Shown: piece after piece, positions 39,679-47,720 of the stretch
Layout: each line of letters starts with the position of its first letter
Numbering within the stretch: the stretch's first letter is position 1
Assembly (NCBI GenBank): GCA_943357175.1
Contig: CALRGE010000001.1
Coordinates: 1-64,000, forward strand
Reading direction: 5' to 3'
DNA from: Candidatus Peribacteria bacterium
GTDB taxonomy: Bacteria; Patescibacteriota; Gracilibacteria; UBA1369; 2-02-FULL-48-14
DNA length: 64,000 nucleotides
The notes under the pieces: generated by a model
Seen by the model: only the letters and a program-made list of their open reading frames with translations
Database searches by the model: none
Told to the model about the DNA's origin: nothing
Position numbers and translations under genes: made by a program

Positions 39679-39907
39679 AAACTTTGCCTGTTGTATTCAA
39701 AAAATGAGTGCCTGAAACAGAGTGATAAGCAAAATCTATACATGCTATGATATCCTCATCGGTTATATCAAATTCTGATTTAATTTTTTTGTTAGTCCAG
39801 CCCTCAGCTAAACATCCCAAAACTTGCTCTACGCTTATTCGCGTACCTTTTATTCTAGGTTTACCAAAGATAACATTTGGAGAAACTAATATGTTCTTAT
39901 TATTCAT
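39671..39907 (-). CDS. DUF433 putative antitoxin
   Basis: 78 aa of the DUF433 family, a winged-helix-like DNA-binding antitoxin. The signature ISPNVIFGKPRIKGTRISVE is seen as VSPNVIFGKPRIKGTRISVE, followed by VLGCLAEGWTNKKI and the helix with ITDEDIIACIDFA. It is the first gene of the pair and overlaps the DUF5615 gene, typical for antitoxin-toxin operons. A possible promoter (TTGTGA, 17 bp, ATAATT) ends 6 nt before the ATG. Confidence 0.8.
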   Translation of the reverse strand: MNNKNILVSPNVIFGKPRIKGTRISVEQVLGCLAEGWTNKKIKSEFDITDEDIIACIDFAYHSVSGTHFLNTTGKVYA

Positions 39908-39966
39908 TTTAGTAATTATTTCTTCCTAACTTTACATCACAATAATAAAAAATTCCACCAACAAAA

Positions 39967-39996
39967 AACCGCCGGTCCGATTAAGGGCAGGCGGTT
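39967..39996 (-). terminator. Terminator of tuf
   Basis: AACCGCC ... GGCGGTT, 7-bp stem with a 16-nt loop, followed on the minus strand by six T. It lies 55-84 nt after the tuf stop, after the double stop-proximal hairpin. Confidence 0.7.
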
Positions 39997-40014
39997 AATA
40001 TTTTCTTAGAGTGC

Positions 40015-40047
40015 GCGCCATTCGGCGCTAATGCTCACCTTCGGTGA
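40015..40047 (-). other. Double stop-proximal hairpin after tuf
   Basis: TCACC-TTC-GGTGA (40035-40047) and GCGCC-ATTC-GGCGC (40015-40028), joined by the box that reads AGCATTAGC on the minus strand, directly after the tuf stop. Confidence 0.6.
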
Positions 40048-40050
40048 CTG

Positions 40051-41238
40051 TTAAGCTATGATCTTAGCAATTACTCCGGCACCAACTGTTCGGCCACCCT
40101 CACGGATAGCGAAACGTGTACCTTCGTCTAGAGCGATTGGGCAACCAAGTGTAACGATCATAGTGATGTCGTCACCCGGCATAACCATCTCTACTCCAGC
40201 TGGTAATTCGATTTCTCCAGTTACGTCAGTTGTTCTGATGTAGAACTGAGGTTTGTAACCTTTGAAGAAAGGAGTGTGTCGTCCACCTTCTTCCTTAGAA
40301 AGAACGTAAACTTGTGATTCGAATTTAGTGTGAGGTTTGATTGTTCCTGGTTTACAGAGAACTTGTCCTCTCTGGATTTCTTCACGTTCGATACCTCTTA
40401 AAAGGATACCAACGTTATCTCCGGCTTGACCACGATCAAGTTCTTTCTTGAACATTTCAACTCCGGTAACAATTACTTTTCTTGAATCAACCACACCTAC
40501 TAGTTCAACTTCATCGTTAACGTTTACAACACCTTGTTCAATACGTCCTGTTGCAACAGTTCCACGTCCTTTGATTGAGAACACATCTTCAACCGGCATA
40601 AGGAATGCTTTGTCCAACTCACGTTTTGGCTGAGGAATGTATTCATCAAGAGCCTTCAACAATTGAATGATTGGTTCAGCATCTGGTCCACTTGGATTTT
40701 CAAGAGCCTTAAGAGCTGATCCTTTAATGATTGGTGTTGTATCTCCTGGGTATCCATATTTGTTCAAAAGTTCTCTTACTTCCATTTCTGAAAGTTCAGC
40801 GATTTCAGGGTCAGCCATGTCCATCTTGTTCATAAATACAACAATGTGTGGAACGTTAACCTGTCTAGCCAAAAGAATATGTTCACGAGTCTGAGGCATT
40901 GGTCCGTCTGCTGCAGAAACAACGAGAATAGCACCGTCCATTTGAGCGGCACCTGTAATCATGTTCTTAACGTAATCCGCGTGACCTGGACAGTCAACGT
41001 GTGCATAGTGACGTGCGTCAGTTGTATACTCCTGGTGAGAAGTTGCGATGGTAATACCTCGCTCTCTTTCTTCTGGAGCATTATCAATTTGTGCATAACC
41101 AACAGCTTTGTTGAACTGAGGCCATTTTGCTGCTGCAACGTTTGTAATTGCTGCAGTAAGTGTTGTTTTACCGTGGTCAACGTGACCGATGGTACCGACG
41201 TTTAAGTGCGGCTTTGATCTATCGAATTTTTCTGCCAT
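40051..41238 (-). CDS. tuf: Elongation factor Tu
   Basis: GTPase that brings aminoacyl-tRNA to the ribosome, 395 aa. G1 GHVDHGKT (18-25), switch region [15 protein letters not shown]3 [13 protein letters not shown]4 NKMD and the C-terminal barrels ending in GVIAKIIA are intact. It has its own promoter and terminator and no longer adjoins fusA: a MazF-like gene and a small ORF intervene. Confidence 0.98.
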   Translation of the reverse strand: MAEKFDRSKPHLNVGTIGHVDHGKTTLTAAITNVAAAKWPQFNKAVGYAQIDNAPEERERGITIATSHQEYTTDARHYAHVDCPGHADYVKNMITGAAQMDGAILVVSAADGPMPQTREHILLARQVNVPHIVVFMNKMDMADPEIAELSEMEVRELLNKYGYPGDTTPIIKGSALKALENPSGPDAEPIIQLLKALDEYIPQPKRELDKAFLMPVEDVFSIKGRGTVATGRIEQGVVNVNDEVELVGVVDSRKVIVTGVEMFKKELDRGQAGDNVGILLRGIEREEIQRGQVLCKPGTIKPHTKFESQVYVLSKEEGGRHTPFFKGYKPQFYIRTTDVTGEIELPAGVEMVMPGDDITMIVTLGCPIALDEGTRFAIREGGRTVGAGVIAKIIA

Positions 41239-41268
41239 AGGAATTAAATGATTTTTAAAAGCTCCGTG

Positions 41269-41297
41269 ATTTTAGCGCACGGTTTTTGCTTATGCAA
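41269..41297 (-). promoter_or_regulatory. Promoter of tuf
   Basis: Minus strand: TTGCAT (41292-41297), 17-bp spacer, TAAAAT (41269-41274), 30 nt before the ATG. Confidence 0.65.
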
Positions 41298-41353
41298 GCT
41301 GAAATTGCCGCTCTGCATGGTTAAATATTCTTTTGTGATTAATTCATTTATTT

Positions 41354-41389
41354 ATGCAGATTTTATTCAGGACTAATTCAGCTTTATAC
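41354..41389 (+). repeat. 11-bp-phased CAG element, copy 2
   Basis: CAGATTTTATT, CAGGACTAATT, CAGCTTTATAC in tandem register, ending 3 bp before the TATAAT box (41393-41398) of the MazF-like gene. Matches the elements at 1062-1100 and 60665-60700. Confidence 0.5.
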
Positions 41390-41421
41390 ATTTATAATTA
41401 GGATTACATAAATTTAAATAT

Positions 41422-41814
41422 ATGAATATTAAAAGATTTTTAGAATGGATTGGTTTGAAGGAGAAATTGGATTCAATAATTCACAAAGCACCTTATGTTT
41501 CTGAAGGTGAAATATGGTGGGCAAGTATTGGTGAGAATGTGGGTGCAGAAATTAATGGTAAGAGCCTGGATTTTTCCAGGCCCATTGTCATATTTAGAAA
41601 GTTAGCACATGGCTTCTATTTTGTAGTACCTCTAACTACACAAATTAGAAATGGCAGTTGGTATGTCAATTTTATGGAAAAAGATAAATTGGTTTGTGCT
41701 TGCCTACACCAAGTTCGTACGATTGATTATAGAAGATTAAGGAACAGACTTGGTGAGTTAGATATGGATGATTTTGAAAAAATTAAAATTGGTTTTAGAA
41801 AATTATATATGTAA
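41422..41814 (+). CDS. MazF/PemK-like toxin without visible antitoxin
   Basis: 130 aa. The middle carries GEIWWASIGENVGAEINGKS, a variant of the MazF/PemK start (G.I.WV..G.N.G.E....RP), then FSRPIVIFRKL, FVVPLTTQ and HQVRTIDYRRLRNRLGEL, the family's Q.R.ID..RL...G.L. An N-terminal helix of about 25 residues is extra. MazF proteins cleave mRNA or tRNA; activity here is inferred. No antitoxin-sized ORF precedes it. It has its own TATAAT box with the phased CAG element just upstream. Confidence 0.75.
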   Translation: MNIKRFLEWIGLKEKLDSIIHKAPYVSEGEIWWASIGENVGAEINGKSLDFSRPIVIFRKLAHGFYFVVPLTTQIRNGSWYVNFMEKDKLVCACLHQVRTIDYRRLRNRLGELDMDDFEKIKIGFRKLYM

Positions 41815-41908
41815 AAAATTCTCCCTCCCATTCCTGAGAGGGTCGCGGGAAAACCCGAAAAGTACTTTTCAGTACCAGCTCTGATACTACTATCTCTAAA
41901 AGCTACAG

Positions 41909-42136
41909 TCAAACTCCAAAAGTCCTTATTCTCCAATTTGTTAATCGTTCGCAGAAAGTGGGATCCGGTGGTGTAAGTTGAGGTTTGTTTTCATCACTCT
42001 CATCACTTTTCTCAACATAAGCTCCCGCACGTGCTGCGTCTGAAAGGGAAGGATATCCTGCACCATCGCCATACATACCGTCCGTATCGTATGTGATATG
42101 GAAAGGAAGGTCCGGAGTTTGAGTTCGTTTACCCAT
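41909..42136 (-). CDS. Small ORF directly after fusA
   Basis: 75 aa from ATG 42136, 4 nt after the fusA stop and so possibly co-translated. No family recognised; it starts MGKRTQTPDLPFHITYDTDG, contains a Gly/Tyr-rich stretch and Asp/Glu/Ser-rich middle, and ends in a basic RLTNWRIRTFGV. The frame stays open back into fusA, so a random ORF cannot be excluded, but a sensible ATG at the operon junction favours a gene. Confidence 0.4.
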   Translation of the reverse strand: MGKRTQTPDLPFHITYDTDGMYGDGAGYPSLSDAARAGAYVEKSDESDENKPQLTPPDPTFCERLTNWRIRTFGV

Positions 42137-42140
42137 AATA

Positions 42141-44225
42141 TTAAGCCTTAGCCCCTCTATCAGTCTTGATCTTTTCAGCAACGTTAGTTGGAACTTCGAA
42201 GTAGTGACCGAATTCCATTGAGTAGCTGGCACGACCTTGAGTCATTGAACGAAGATCAGTTGCATAACCGAACATTTCTGAAAGTGGAACTGTTGATTTG
42301 ATGATTTTGGCCATACCTCTATCACCGGTTTCAATAATCTGACCACGTTTTGAAGAAATATTTCCCATTACATCTCCGAAGAATTCTTCAGGAGTAACAA
42401 CTTCAACTTTCATGATTGGCTCAAGAAGAATTGGAGTTGCTTGTGCAGCAGCTTTTTTGAAAGCCATTGAACCTGCAATCTTGAATGCCAACTCAGATGA
42501 ATCGACTTCATGGTAAGAACCGTCGTAAACTTCAATTTTAAGATCAACCATTGGGTAACCTGCAACGATACCTTTTGTCATTGCTTCTTGAATACCTTTG
42601 TCGATAGCCGGAATAAATTCTCGAGGAATTTTACCTCCAACGATCTGGTTGTCGAACTCGTAACCTTTTCCTGGTTCCTGAGGGACAACTCGAAGTAGAA
42701 CGTGACCATACTGACCACGACCTCCTGATTGCTTAGCGTATTTCTCTTCACCAAGCGCCATCTTTTTGATTGTTTCTCGGTAGGCAACTTGAGGTGCACC
42801 GATATTAGCTTCAACTTTAAATTCTCTTCTCATACGATCAACGATGATGTCCAAGTGCAATTCACCCATTCCGGCGATAATTGTTTGACCTGTTTCTTCA
42901 TCTGTATTAACTCGGAAAGTTGGATCTTCCTCAGAAAGTTTCTGAAGAGCCATACCCATTTTTTCTTGATCGGCTTTAGTCTTTGGTTCGATAGCGATTC
43001 GGATAACTGGTTCTGGGAATGTGATTGATTCCAAAATAATTGGTTTATCTTCATCACACAAAGTGTGTCCTGTGAAAGTATTTTTTAGACCGATTGCCGC
43101 AGCGATGTCTCCGGCTTCAACCTCTTTAATTTCTTCACGGCTGTTTGCATGTAGCTGAACAAGTCGTCCAACACGCTCTTTGTTTCCTGTGCTTGAGTTC
43201 AAAACGTATGAACCTGCAGCAAGTTTTCCTGAGTAAACACGGAAGAAGCAAAGTTTTCCAACGAATGGATCAGTTGCTACTTTGAAGGCAAGAGCCGAGA
43301 ATGGCGCACCGTCTGAAAGTTCACGAGTTTCTTCAAGATCTGTATCAGGATTGATACCTTTAACAGCATCGATATCGTTTGGGGAAGGTAGGTAGTCCAA
43401 AACCGCGTCCAACATAAGTTGAACTCCCATGTTCTGAAGAGCTGTTCCACAAAGTACTGGATAAAGAAGATTGTGAATTGTCGCATGTCTAAGTCCTTTT
43501 TTAATTTCTGGAATTGAGATTTCTTCACCATTGATGAATTTTTCTGTTAGGTCATCGTTTGTTTCAGCAACTGCTTCAACCAACTTAGCTCTGTATTCTT
43601 CAACTTTATCTTTCATGTCTTCCGGCATAGGAATTTCTTTCACGATTTCTCCCATCTTTCCTTCAAACATGTAAGCCTTTCTTTCTACTAGATCAATAAT
43701 TCCGCTGAAGCTGCTTTCTTCTCCGATTGGAAGTTGAATTGCTACTGCTGCTTTTGTTAATCTCTCCCAGATAGAACTTAATGACATGTAAAAATCCGCA
43801 CCAATTTTATCCATCTTATTAACGAAGGCAATTCGAGGCACAACGTATTTATCAGCTTGTCTCCAAACTGTTTCAGACTGAGGCTCAACACCTTGTGAAC
43901 CGTCGAAAACTGCAACAGCTCCGTCAAGAACACGCATTGATCTTTCAACTTCAACAGTGAAATCTACGTGACCCGGAGTATCGATAATATTAATTTTGTA
44001 ATCTTTCCAGAAGCAAGTTGTACAAGCTGCTGTAATTGTAATACCTCTTTCCTGTTCCTGCTCCATCCAGTCCATTGTGGCTTCACCCTCATGAACCTCA
44101 CCAATTTTGTGAGTCTTTCCTGTGTAGAAAAGAACACGTTCTGTTGTTGTTGTTTTTCCTGCGTCGATATGTGCGCAAATTCCAATGTTACGAAGATTTG
44201 CGAGGTCGTGATGAATGTTGGCCAT
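42141..44225 (-). CDS. fusA: Elongation factor G
   Basis: Translocase GTPase, 694 aa. Domain I has [37 protein letters not shown] and NKMDKIG; domains II-V follow to [19 protein letters not shown]. All G motifs are intact. It has a separate promoter and is not co-transcribed with rpsG, from which it is separated by an orphan and a lipoprotein gene. Confidence 0.98.
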   Translation of the reverse strand: MANIHHDLANLRNIGICAHIDAGKTTTTERVLFYTGKTHKIGEVHEGEATMDWMEQEQERGITITAACTTCFWKDYKINIIDTPGHVDFTVEVERSMRVLDGAVAVFDGSQGVEPQSETVWRQADKYVVPRIAFVNKMDKIGADFYMSLSSIWERLTKAAVAIQLPIGEESSFSGIIDLVERKAYMFEGKMGEIVKEIPMPEDMKDKVEEYRAKLVEAVAETNDDLTEKFINGEEISIPEIKKGLRHATIHNLLYPVLCGTALQNMGVQLMLDAVLDYLPSPNDIDAVKGINPDTDLEETRELSDGAPFSALAFKVATDPFVGKLCFFRVYSGKLAAGSYVLNSSTGNKERVGRLVQLHANSREEIKEVEAGDIAAAIGLKNTFTGHTLCDEDKPIILESITFPEPVIRIAIEPKTKADQEKMGMALQKLSEEDPTFRVNTDEETGQTIIAGMGELHLDIIVDRMRREFKVEANIGAPQVAYRETIKKMALGEEKYAKQSGGRGQYGHVLLRVVPQEPGKGYEFDNQIVGGKIPREFIPAIDKGIQEAMTKGIVAGYPMVDLKIEVYDGSYHEVDSSELAFKIAGSMAFKKAAAQATPILLEPIMKVEVVTPEEFFGDVMGNISSKRGQIIETGDRGMAKIIKSTVPLSEMFGYATDLRSMTQGRASYSMEFGHYFEVPTNVAEKIKTDRGAKA

Positions 44226-44255
44226 AAAAATTTTACGAAAAATAAATGCGAGGGC

Positions 44256-44283
44256 ATTATAAGGAAGGGCAGGAGGAAGTCAA
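44256..44283 (-). promoter_or_regulatory. Promoter of fusA
   Basis: Minus strand: TTGACT (44278-44283), 16-bp spacer, TATAAT (44256-44261), 30 nt before the ATG. Confidence 0.7.
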
Positions 44284-44292
44284 ATAAATTGG

Positions 44293-45240
44293 CTACTTAG
44301 CTGTGATAAGATCCGGATTATTTCTATATAAGTGCGGAGTCGTAAGGTTTTTTACTGGTAGGTTTTGATGGTGTCTCTCCATGATTTCCATCGGAAGAAT
44401 TTTTAGATCTGAAAGTCCTGCATCAGCAACTAAATCTCTCGTTTCTTCAATTACTGAAAGTGGCACTTCTAAATATGAAAATTGATCTGGTGTTATTGGC
44501 TCATCGCTTCTTATTTCATATCTTCGAACATACCCGTATAGGATTGGTACTGCTTTAACGGCTCCAGGTTTGGTTCCAATAATCATTCCGTGGTTTCCGG
44601 ATATCAGAGATCTCCCATAGCACATTAAGCTCATTGGAAGCCTGTTATATCTGTCATCATTTCTGGTATTTTTTTGCCATGAATCAATACGACTCGAAAC
44701 CTTATTTGAGACTTCAATACGTTTTTTGAAATTTGAATGATTGTTTATAAATGATCCTAGCTGTTTGACCCAAGCTATATACCATTTTGGATCAGTGAAC
44801 ATATCTAAAATTATTCGTGAAAAAAAGCATTTTGCCCAAAATGCTTGAGATCCATATTCATATTCTAATTTACCATTGTCTTCTTCCTCAAATAGACTTG
44901 CGTAGACACGCGCGTACATTCGTTGATGTGTAAGTGAAATAGTTGATTTATCTTCTCCTGTGAAAACCTCGGAGAACAAATCTTCTTGAGGTCGAAGTCC
45001 ATCTTCTAAAACTGTCCCAAGAATATCAACTCCTTCTTCATCACTTACACCATCATATTTTGAATTTCCTTTAGGGAGATATCGATATCTTCCCGTACCG
45101 TGAAAAAACTCTGTGCCGCTTAAAACACTCTCAATCTCAGCGCGTGAATTTTCATACATCTTTTCTAATTCTGGATTTAGAACAAGCCCGCTTTTTACGT
45201 GTTCTCTTCTCAATATAAGCTCTGCCAATGCATCTAACAT
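44293..45240 (-). CDS. Orphan protein with ADP-ribosyltransferase-like N-terminal motif
   Basis: 315 aa from ATG 45240, chosen because a promoter (TTGACA, 15 bp, TATAGT) ends 6 nt before it; the frame opens 23 codons earlier through a terminator. GTEFFHGTGRYRYLPKG (residues about 44-60) resembles the HGT strand of ADP-ribosyltransferases, and later TISLTHQRMYARVYASL resembles their second core strand and helix. The C-terminal Glu of the H-Y-E triad is not certain. No signal or TM. This reading is tentative; otherwise unknown. Confidence 0.6.
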   Translation of the reverse strand: MLDALAELILRREHVKSGLVLNPELEKMYENSRAEIESVLSGTEFFHGTGRYRYLPKGNSKYDGVSDEEGVDILGTVLEDGLRPQEDLFSEVFTGEDKSTISLTHQRMYARVYASLFEEEDNGKLEYEYGSQAFWAKCFFSRIILDMFTDPKWYIAWVKQLGSFINNHSNFKKRIEVSNKVSSRIDSWQKNTRNDDRYNRLPMSLMCYGRSLISGNHGMIIGTKPGAVKAVPILYGYVRRYEIRSDEPITPDQFSYLEVPLSVIEETRDLVADAGLSDLKILPMEIMERHHQNLPVKNLTTPHLYRNNPDLITAK

Positions 45241-45246
45241 ATCGCT

Positions 45247-45273
45247 ACTATACGCGAAAACTATATTTGTCAA
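45247..45273 (-). promoter_or_regulatory. Promoter of the ADP-ribosyltransferase-like gene
   Basis: Minus strand: TTGACA (45268-45273), 15-bp spacer, TATAGT (45247-45252), then 6 nt to the ATG. Confidence 0.55.
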
Positions 45274-45301
45274 ATACTTGTGGTTTATTTTACAGGTTAA
45301 G

Positions 45302-45321
45302 AACTGCACCCTGGTGCAGTT
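45302..45321 (-). terminator. Hairpin after the lipoprotein gene
   Basis: AACTGCACC-CT-GGTGCAGTT, perfect 9-bp stem 2 nt after the lipoprotein stop; only a short T-containing tail follows on the minus strand. Confidence 0.55.
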
Positions 45322-45323
45322 GA

Positions 45324-45836
45324 TTAAGTTTCTGACTCCACGAAGGAATCCAAAATTCCCACTAAAGTATTGTTCTCTTCAATGAAGGCGCTATAAGTAG
45401 TGTGAATATTCTCATCCAAGTCAGTTACTTTTGAAACGTCAGTTTTATATTCTCCGCTGCCGTAATAATCTAACATGATTTGGTAGGCGGCGAGGTAGGC
45501 TTCAGTTTTTGATTTGTAGATTTCCAAGGCTTTTAGGACTGCAGCTTGTTGTTCTTCATTTTTACTTTCTAGTGTTGAAAGTCCATCGATTTTCTTTAAA
45601 AGGTCTTGCGCGTTGCTTAGGTCGGCTTTCATTTCATCGCTTGAAATTTCTGTGCTTTCTGTGACTACGGTCGGAACACTTGTATTATATGTTGTCGCTG
45701 TTTTTTCTACTTGAACGGAAGTGGCATTAACTTGCTCTACAATTTTATTATTATATTCAATGTTATTGAGCTTTGAGAAATAGGCGCATCCTGAAAGAAC
45801 TGCAAACATTGAAAGTACAACAAGGATTTTTTTCAT
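45324..45836 (-). CDS. Putative lipoprotein
   Basis: 170 aa. The N-terminus MKKILVVLSMFAVLSGCAYF is a signal peptide II with lipobox LSGC and lipidated Cys17. The mature part is helical, Glu/Asp/Thr-rich, with a coiled-coil-like stretch around LSNAQDLLKKIDGL. No family recognised. Finding an N-terminal lipobox implies an Lgt/LspA pathway in this organism. Its promoter overlaps the rpsG terminator. Confidence 0.75.
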   Translation of the reverse strand: MKKILVVLSMFAVLSGCAYFSKLNNIEYNNKIVEQVNATSVQVEKTATTYNTSVPTVVTESTEISSDEMKADLSNAQDLLKKIDGLSTLESKNEEQQAAVLKALEIYKSKTEAYLAAYQIMLDYYGSGEYKTDVSKVTDLDENIHTTYSAFIEENNTLVGILDSFVESET

Positions 45837-45865
45837 ATTTTTTTTGGGTGGATTGGTAACAAAAA

Positions 45866-45893
45866 AAGTCTACATTCTCATGCAGACTTTTCC
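45866..45893 (-). terminator. Terminator of rpsG
   Basis: 12-bp stem AAAAGTCTACAT / ATGCAGACTTTT (one mismatch-type wobble) with TCTC loop and a T7 run on the minus strand, 23 nt after the rpsG stop. Confidence 0.8.
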
Positions 45894-45897
45894 AAGT
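45869..45897 (-). promoter_or_regulatory. Promoter of the lipoprotein gene, nested in the rpsG terminator
   Basis: Minus strand: TTGGAA (45892-45897), 17-bp spacer, TAGACT (45869-45874). Both hexamers lie in or at the edges of the terminator stem. Confidence 0.5.
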
Positions 45898-45915
45898 TTA
45901 AATTTAAGTCACGAA

Positions 45916-46374
45916 TCAAGTGAATCGAGCCAAATGTGCGAAGGCTTTGTTGGCCTGTGCCATTTTGTGAACATCATCACGTTTCTTGATTGCGTTTCCA
46001 GTTCCTTCATTTGCTTCAAGAATTTCTTGAGCGAGTTTCTTGTACATTGGAATTCCTTTTCTAGCCTTAGCGCTCTTCAGAACCCATTGGAAAGAAAGCA
46101 TTTGCTGTCTCTTTGGATTAACTTCGAATGGAACCTGGTAAACTGCTCCACCAACACGCTTTGGACGAACTTCCATGCTTGGCTTAATTGATTCCATAGC
46201 ATGCTTGAAAGTTTCTTTTGGATTTGCATGACCTCTTTTTTCCATTTCTTTAAGCATATCTGCGAAGATTTTTCGCGCGATAGTTTTCTTTCCACCATCC
46301 ATTATGTAACAAATGAATTTTTCACTGATTGGATCAGAATTCGGTGGGATGTACTTTGTAAGTTGAATTGTCAT
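45916..46374 (-). CDS. rpsG: Ribosomal protein uS7
   Basis: Head-organising 30S protein, 152 aa. DPISEKFICYIMDGGKKTIA, MESIKPSMEVRPKRVGGAVY and the C-terminal HKMAQANKAFAHLARF are standard. It follows rpsL after 54 nt containing a double stop-proximal hairpin, and ends at a terminator instead of continuing into fusA. Confidence 0.98.
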   Translation of the reverse strand: MTIQLTKYIPPNSDPISEKFICYIMDGGKKTIARKIFADMLKEMEKRGHANPKETFKHAMESIKPSMEVRPKRVGGAVYQVPFEVNPKRQQMLSFQWVLKSAKARKGIPMYKKLAQEILEANEGTGNAIKKRDDVHKMAQANKAFAHLARFT

Positions 46375-46390
46375 AATTGGTAGTTAGTGC

Positions 46391-46425
46391 GCGCCCTTAG
46401 GCGCTAATGCTCACGCTATGCGTGA
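46391..46425 (-). other. Double stop-proximal hairpin after rpsL
   Basis: TCACGC-TAT-GCGTGA (46411-46425) and GCGCC-CTTA-GGCGC (46391-46404), joined by the AGCATTAGC box (minus strand). Same layout as after tuf and rpoB. Confidence 0.6.
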
Positions 46426-46428
46426 CTG

Positions 46429-46842
46429 TTACTTTTTAGGTTTTTTAGCTCCGTATTTTGAACGCGCTTGTTTTCTGTCGCTTACACCTTGAGTATCTAA
46501 GCTACCACGAACGATGTGATAACGCACACCCGGCAAATCCTTAACACGACCTCCACGGATTAACACTACAGAGTGTTCCTGAAGATTGTGACCTTCTCCA
46601 CCAATATATGCATTAACTTCCATTCCGTTAGTTAACTTAACACGTGCGTACTTTCGTAGAGCAGAGTTAGGTTTCTTTGGAGTCATTGTTGTAACCTTTA
46701 AACAAACACCTCTTTTGAAAGGGCAGTTTAATGGTCGGTTCACAGTATTAATTGTGTTCAAAATTGTTTGCAATGCCGGAGCCTTGCTCTTAACAGTTAC
46801 TTTCTTCCTAGCTTTTCTAACGAGTTGGTTGATTGTAGGCAT
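46429..46842 (-). CDS. rpsL: Ribosomal protein uS12
   Basis: 30S decoding-centre protein, 137 aa. [40 protein letters not shown] and the loop [20 protein letters not shown] (PxxR site of streptomycin-resistance changes) are canonical. Lys at the classical K43 and K88 positions appears unchanged ([16 protein letters not shown]). It starts the short rpsL-rpsG unit. Confidence 0.98.
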   Translation of the reverse strand: MPTINQLVRKARKKVTVKSKAPALQTILNTINTVNRPLNCPFKRGVCLKVTTMTPKKPNSALRKYARVKLTNGMEVNAYIGGEGHNLQEHSVVLIRGGRVKDLPGVRYHIVRGSLDTQGVSDRKQARSKYGAKKPKK

Positions 46843-46885
46843 ATTTTCTTTATAGTGTGCCGTTCTTTTCGGCTAATGCTGGAGC

Positions 46886-46914
46886 AGTTTAGTAAATTTG
46901 TGTGATTAATGCAA
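46886..46914 (-). promoter_or_regulatory. Promoter of rpsL-rpsG
   Basis: Minus strand: TTGCAT (46909-46914), 17-bp spacer, TAAACT (46886-46891). The leader contains GCCG...CGGC next to another AGCATTAGC box (46872-46880). Confidence 0.6.
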
Positions 46915-46931
46915 GGGGAATTTTATAGTAT

Positions 46932-46960
46932 TTGACATGATTTATATTTTAGAATAGATT
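46932..46960 (+). promoter_or_regulatory. Promoter of the orphan gene at 46985
   Basis: TTGACA (46932-46937), 17-bp spacer, TAGATT (46955-46960), divergent from the rpsL promoter. Confidence 0.6.
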
Positions 46961-46984
46961 TCTGACTTAAAATTAATTAAAAAT

Positions 46985-47656
46985 ATGCCTGATGTTTTAC
47001 CTGTTTCAGAGTATGAAGCTATCGTGCAGAGCAATACTGCTTTAAGTATAAATAAAGGAGAAATTGAAATAATTGATGGCAAGCCCGTTTGTAATTTACA
47101 AACTGCTTTAAGATTGATTGAAGAATATAATCGTGTATTTGCTAGCGGGTTAAAATTTACAATTCTAAGTCGTGACTGGGTTCCGCTTCCGGGGGAGGAT
47201 GGTGTATTTATGAATGCTTTTACTTATAAAATGGATGAGGCTAAAAAATTACTTGGTCTTTCTCCTCAAGATAAGATTGTGGATCAACCTGAAGAGATAA
47301 AAGATAAATACTCGGCTTTGGCTTTTCCACATTATGATGATTATTCAACACCTAATCTTATACGTCTCTTTGAAGATGGAAAGGTGAAGAGTTTTGAAGA
47401 TATCTTTGCTTTGATTGATGATGAGAAAGATCCACTTGGTCGTGTATATATTGAAGCATGTCTTAGAGATGCGAGAGTAAATGGTCAATCTCTACTTGAA
47501 CGTATGAGTCAAAGAATGGATATAAGAGATCTTTTTCCAGATGTTCATGGTGAAACGGAAGAAATGAGGGAAGAGTTTAGACAGTTAGTTGATAAAATAA
47601 TGGGGCATCTTGGTTTTGGACCGGTTAAATCTTCGATTGCAGTAGTAAGAATGTAA
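46985..47656 (+). CDS. Orphan protein between rpsL and rpoC
   Basis: 223 aa, acidic, no signal or TM, no family recognised. It contains FTILSRDWVPLPGEDGVFMN, a helical middle with SPQDKIVDQPEEIKDKYSAL, and a long C-terminal helix region. A second unrelated orphan on the plus strand inside the minus-strand superoperon; it has a strong own promoter. Its 3' end meets the rpoC terminator. Confidence 0.65.
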   Translation: MPDVLPVSEYEAIVQSNTALSINKGEIEIIDGKPVCNLQTALRLIEEYNRVFASGLKFTILSRDWVPLPGEDGVFMNAFTYKMDEAKKLLGLSPQDKIVDQPEEIKDKYSALAFPHYDDYSTPNLIRLFEDGKVKSFEDIFALIDDEKDPLGRVYIEACLRDARVNGQSLLERMSQRMDIRDLFPDVHGETEEMREEFRQLVDKIMGHLGFGPVKSSIAVVRM

Positions 47657-47659
47657 AAA

Positions 47660-47686
47660 AAAGACCCCGCGATGGGCGAGGTCTTT
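47660..47686 (-). terminator. Terminator of rpoC
   Basis: AAAGACC-CCGC-GATGG-GCGA-GGTCTTT with an eight-T run on the minus strand; on the plus strand only three T follow, so it mainly serves rpoC. Confidence 0.85.
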
Positions 47687-47703
47687 GAAATGTGTCGGGA
47701 TGG

Positions 47704-47718
47704 CTCGACTGCGTCGAG
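47704..47718 (-). other. Stop-proximal hairpin after rpoC
   Basis: CTCGAC-TGC-GTCGAG, 2 nt after the rpoC TAG; same form as those after rplF and rplR. Confidence 0.6.
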
Positions 47719-47720
47719 TA

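Noticed and set aside
40448-40894. Plus-strand ORFs inside tuf
   Set aside because: Antisense shadows of a highly conserved gene; composition and lack of start signals show no coding.
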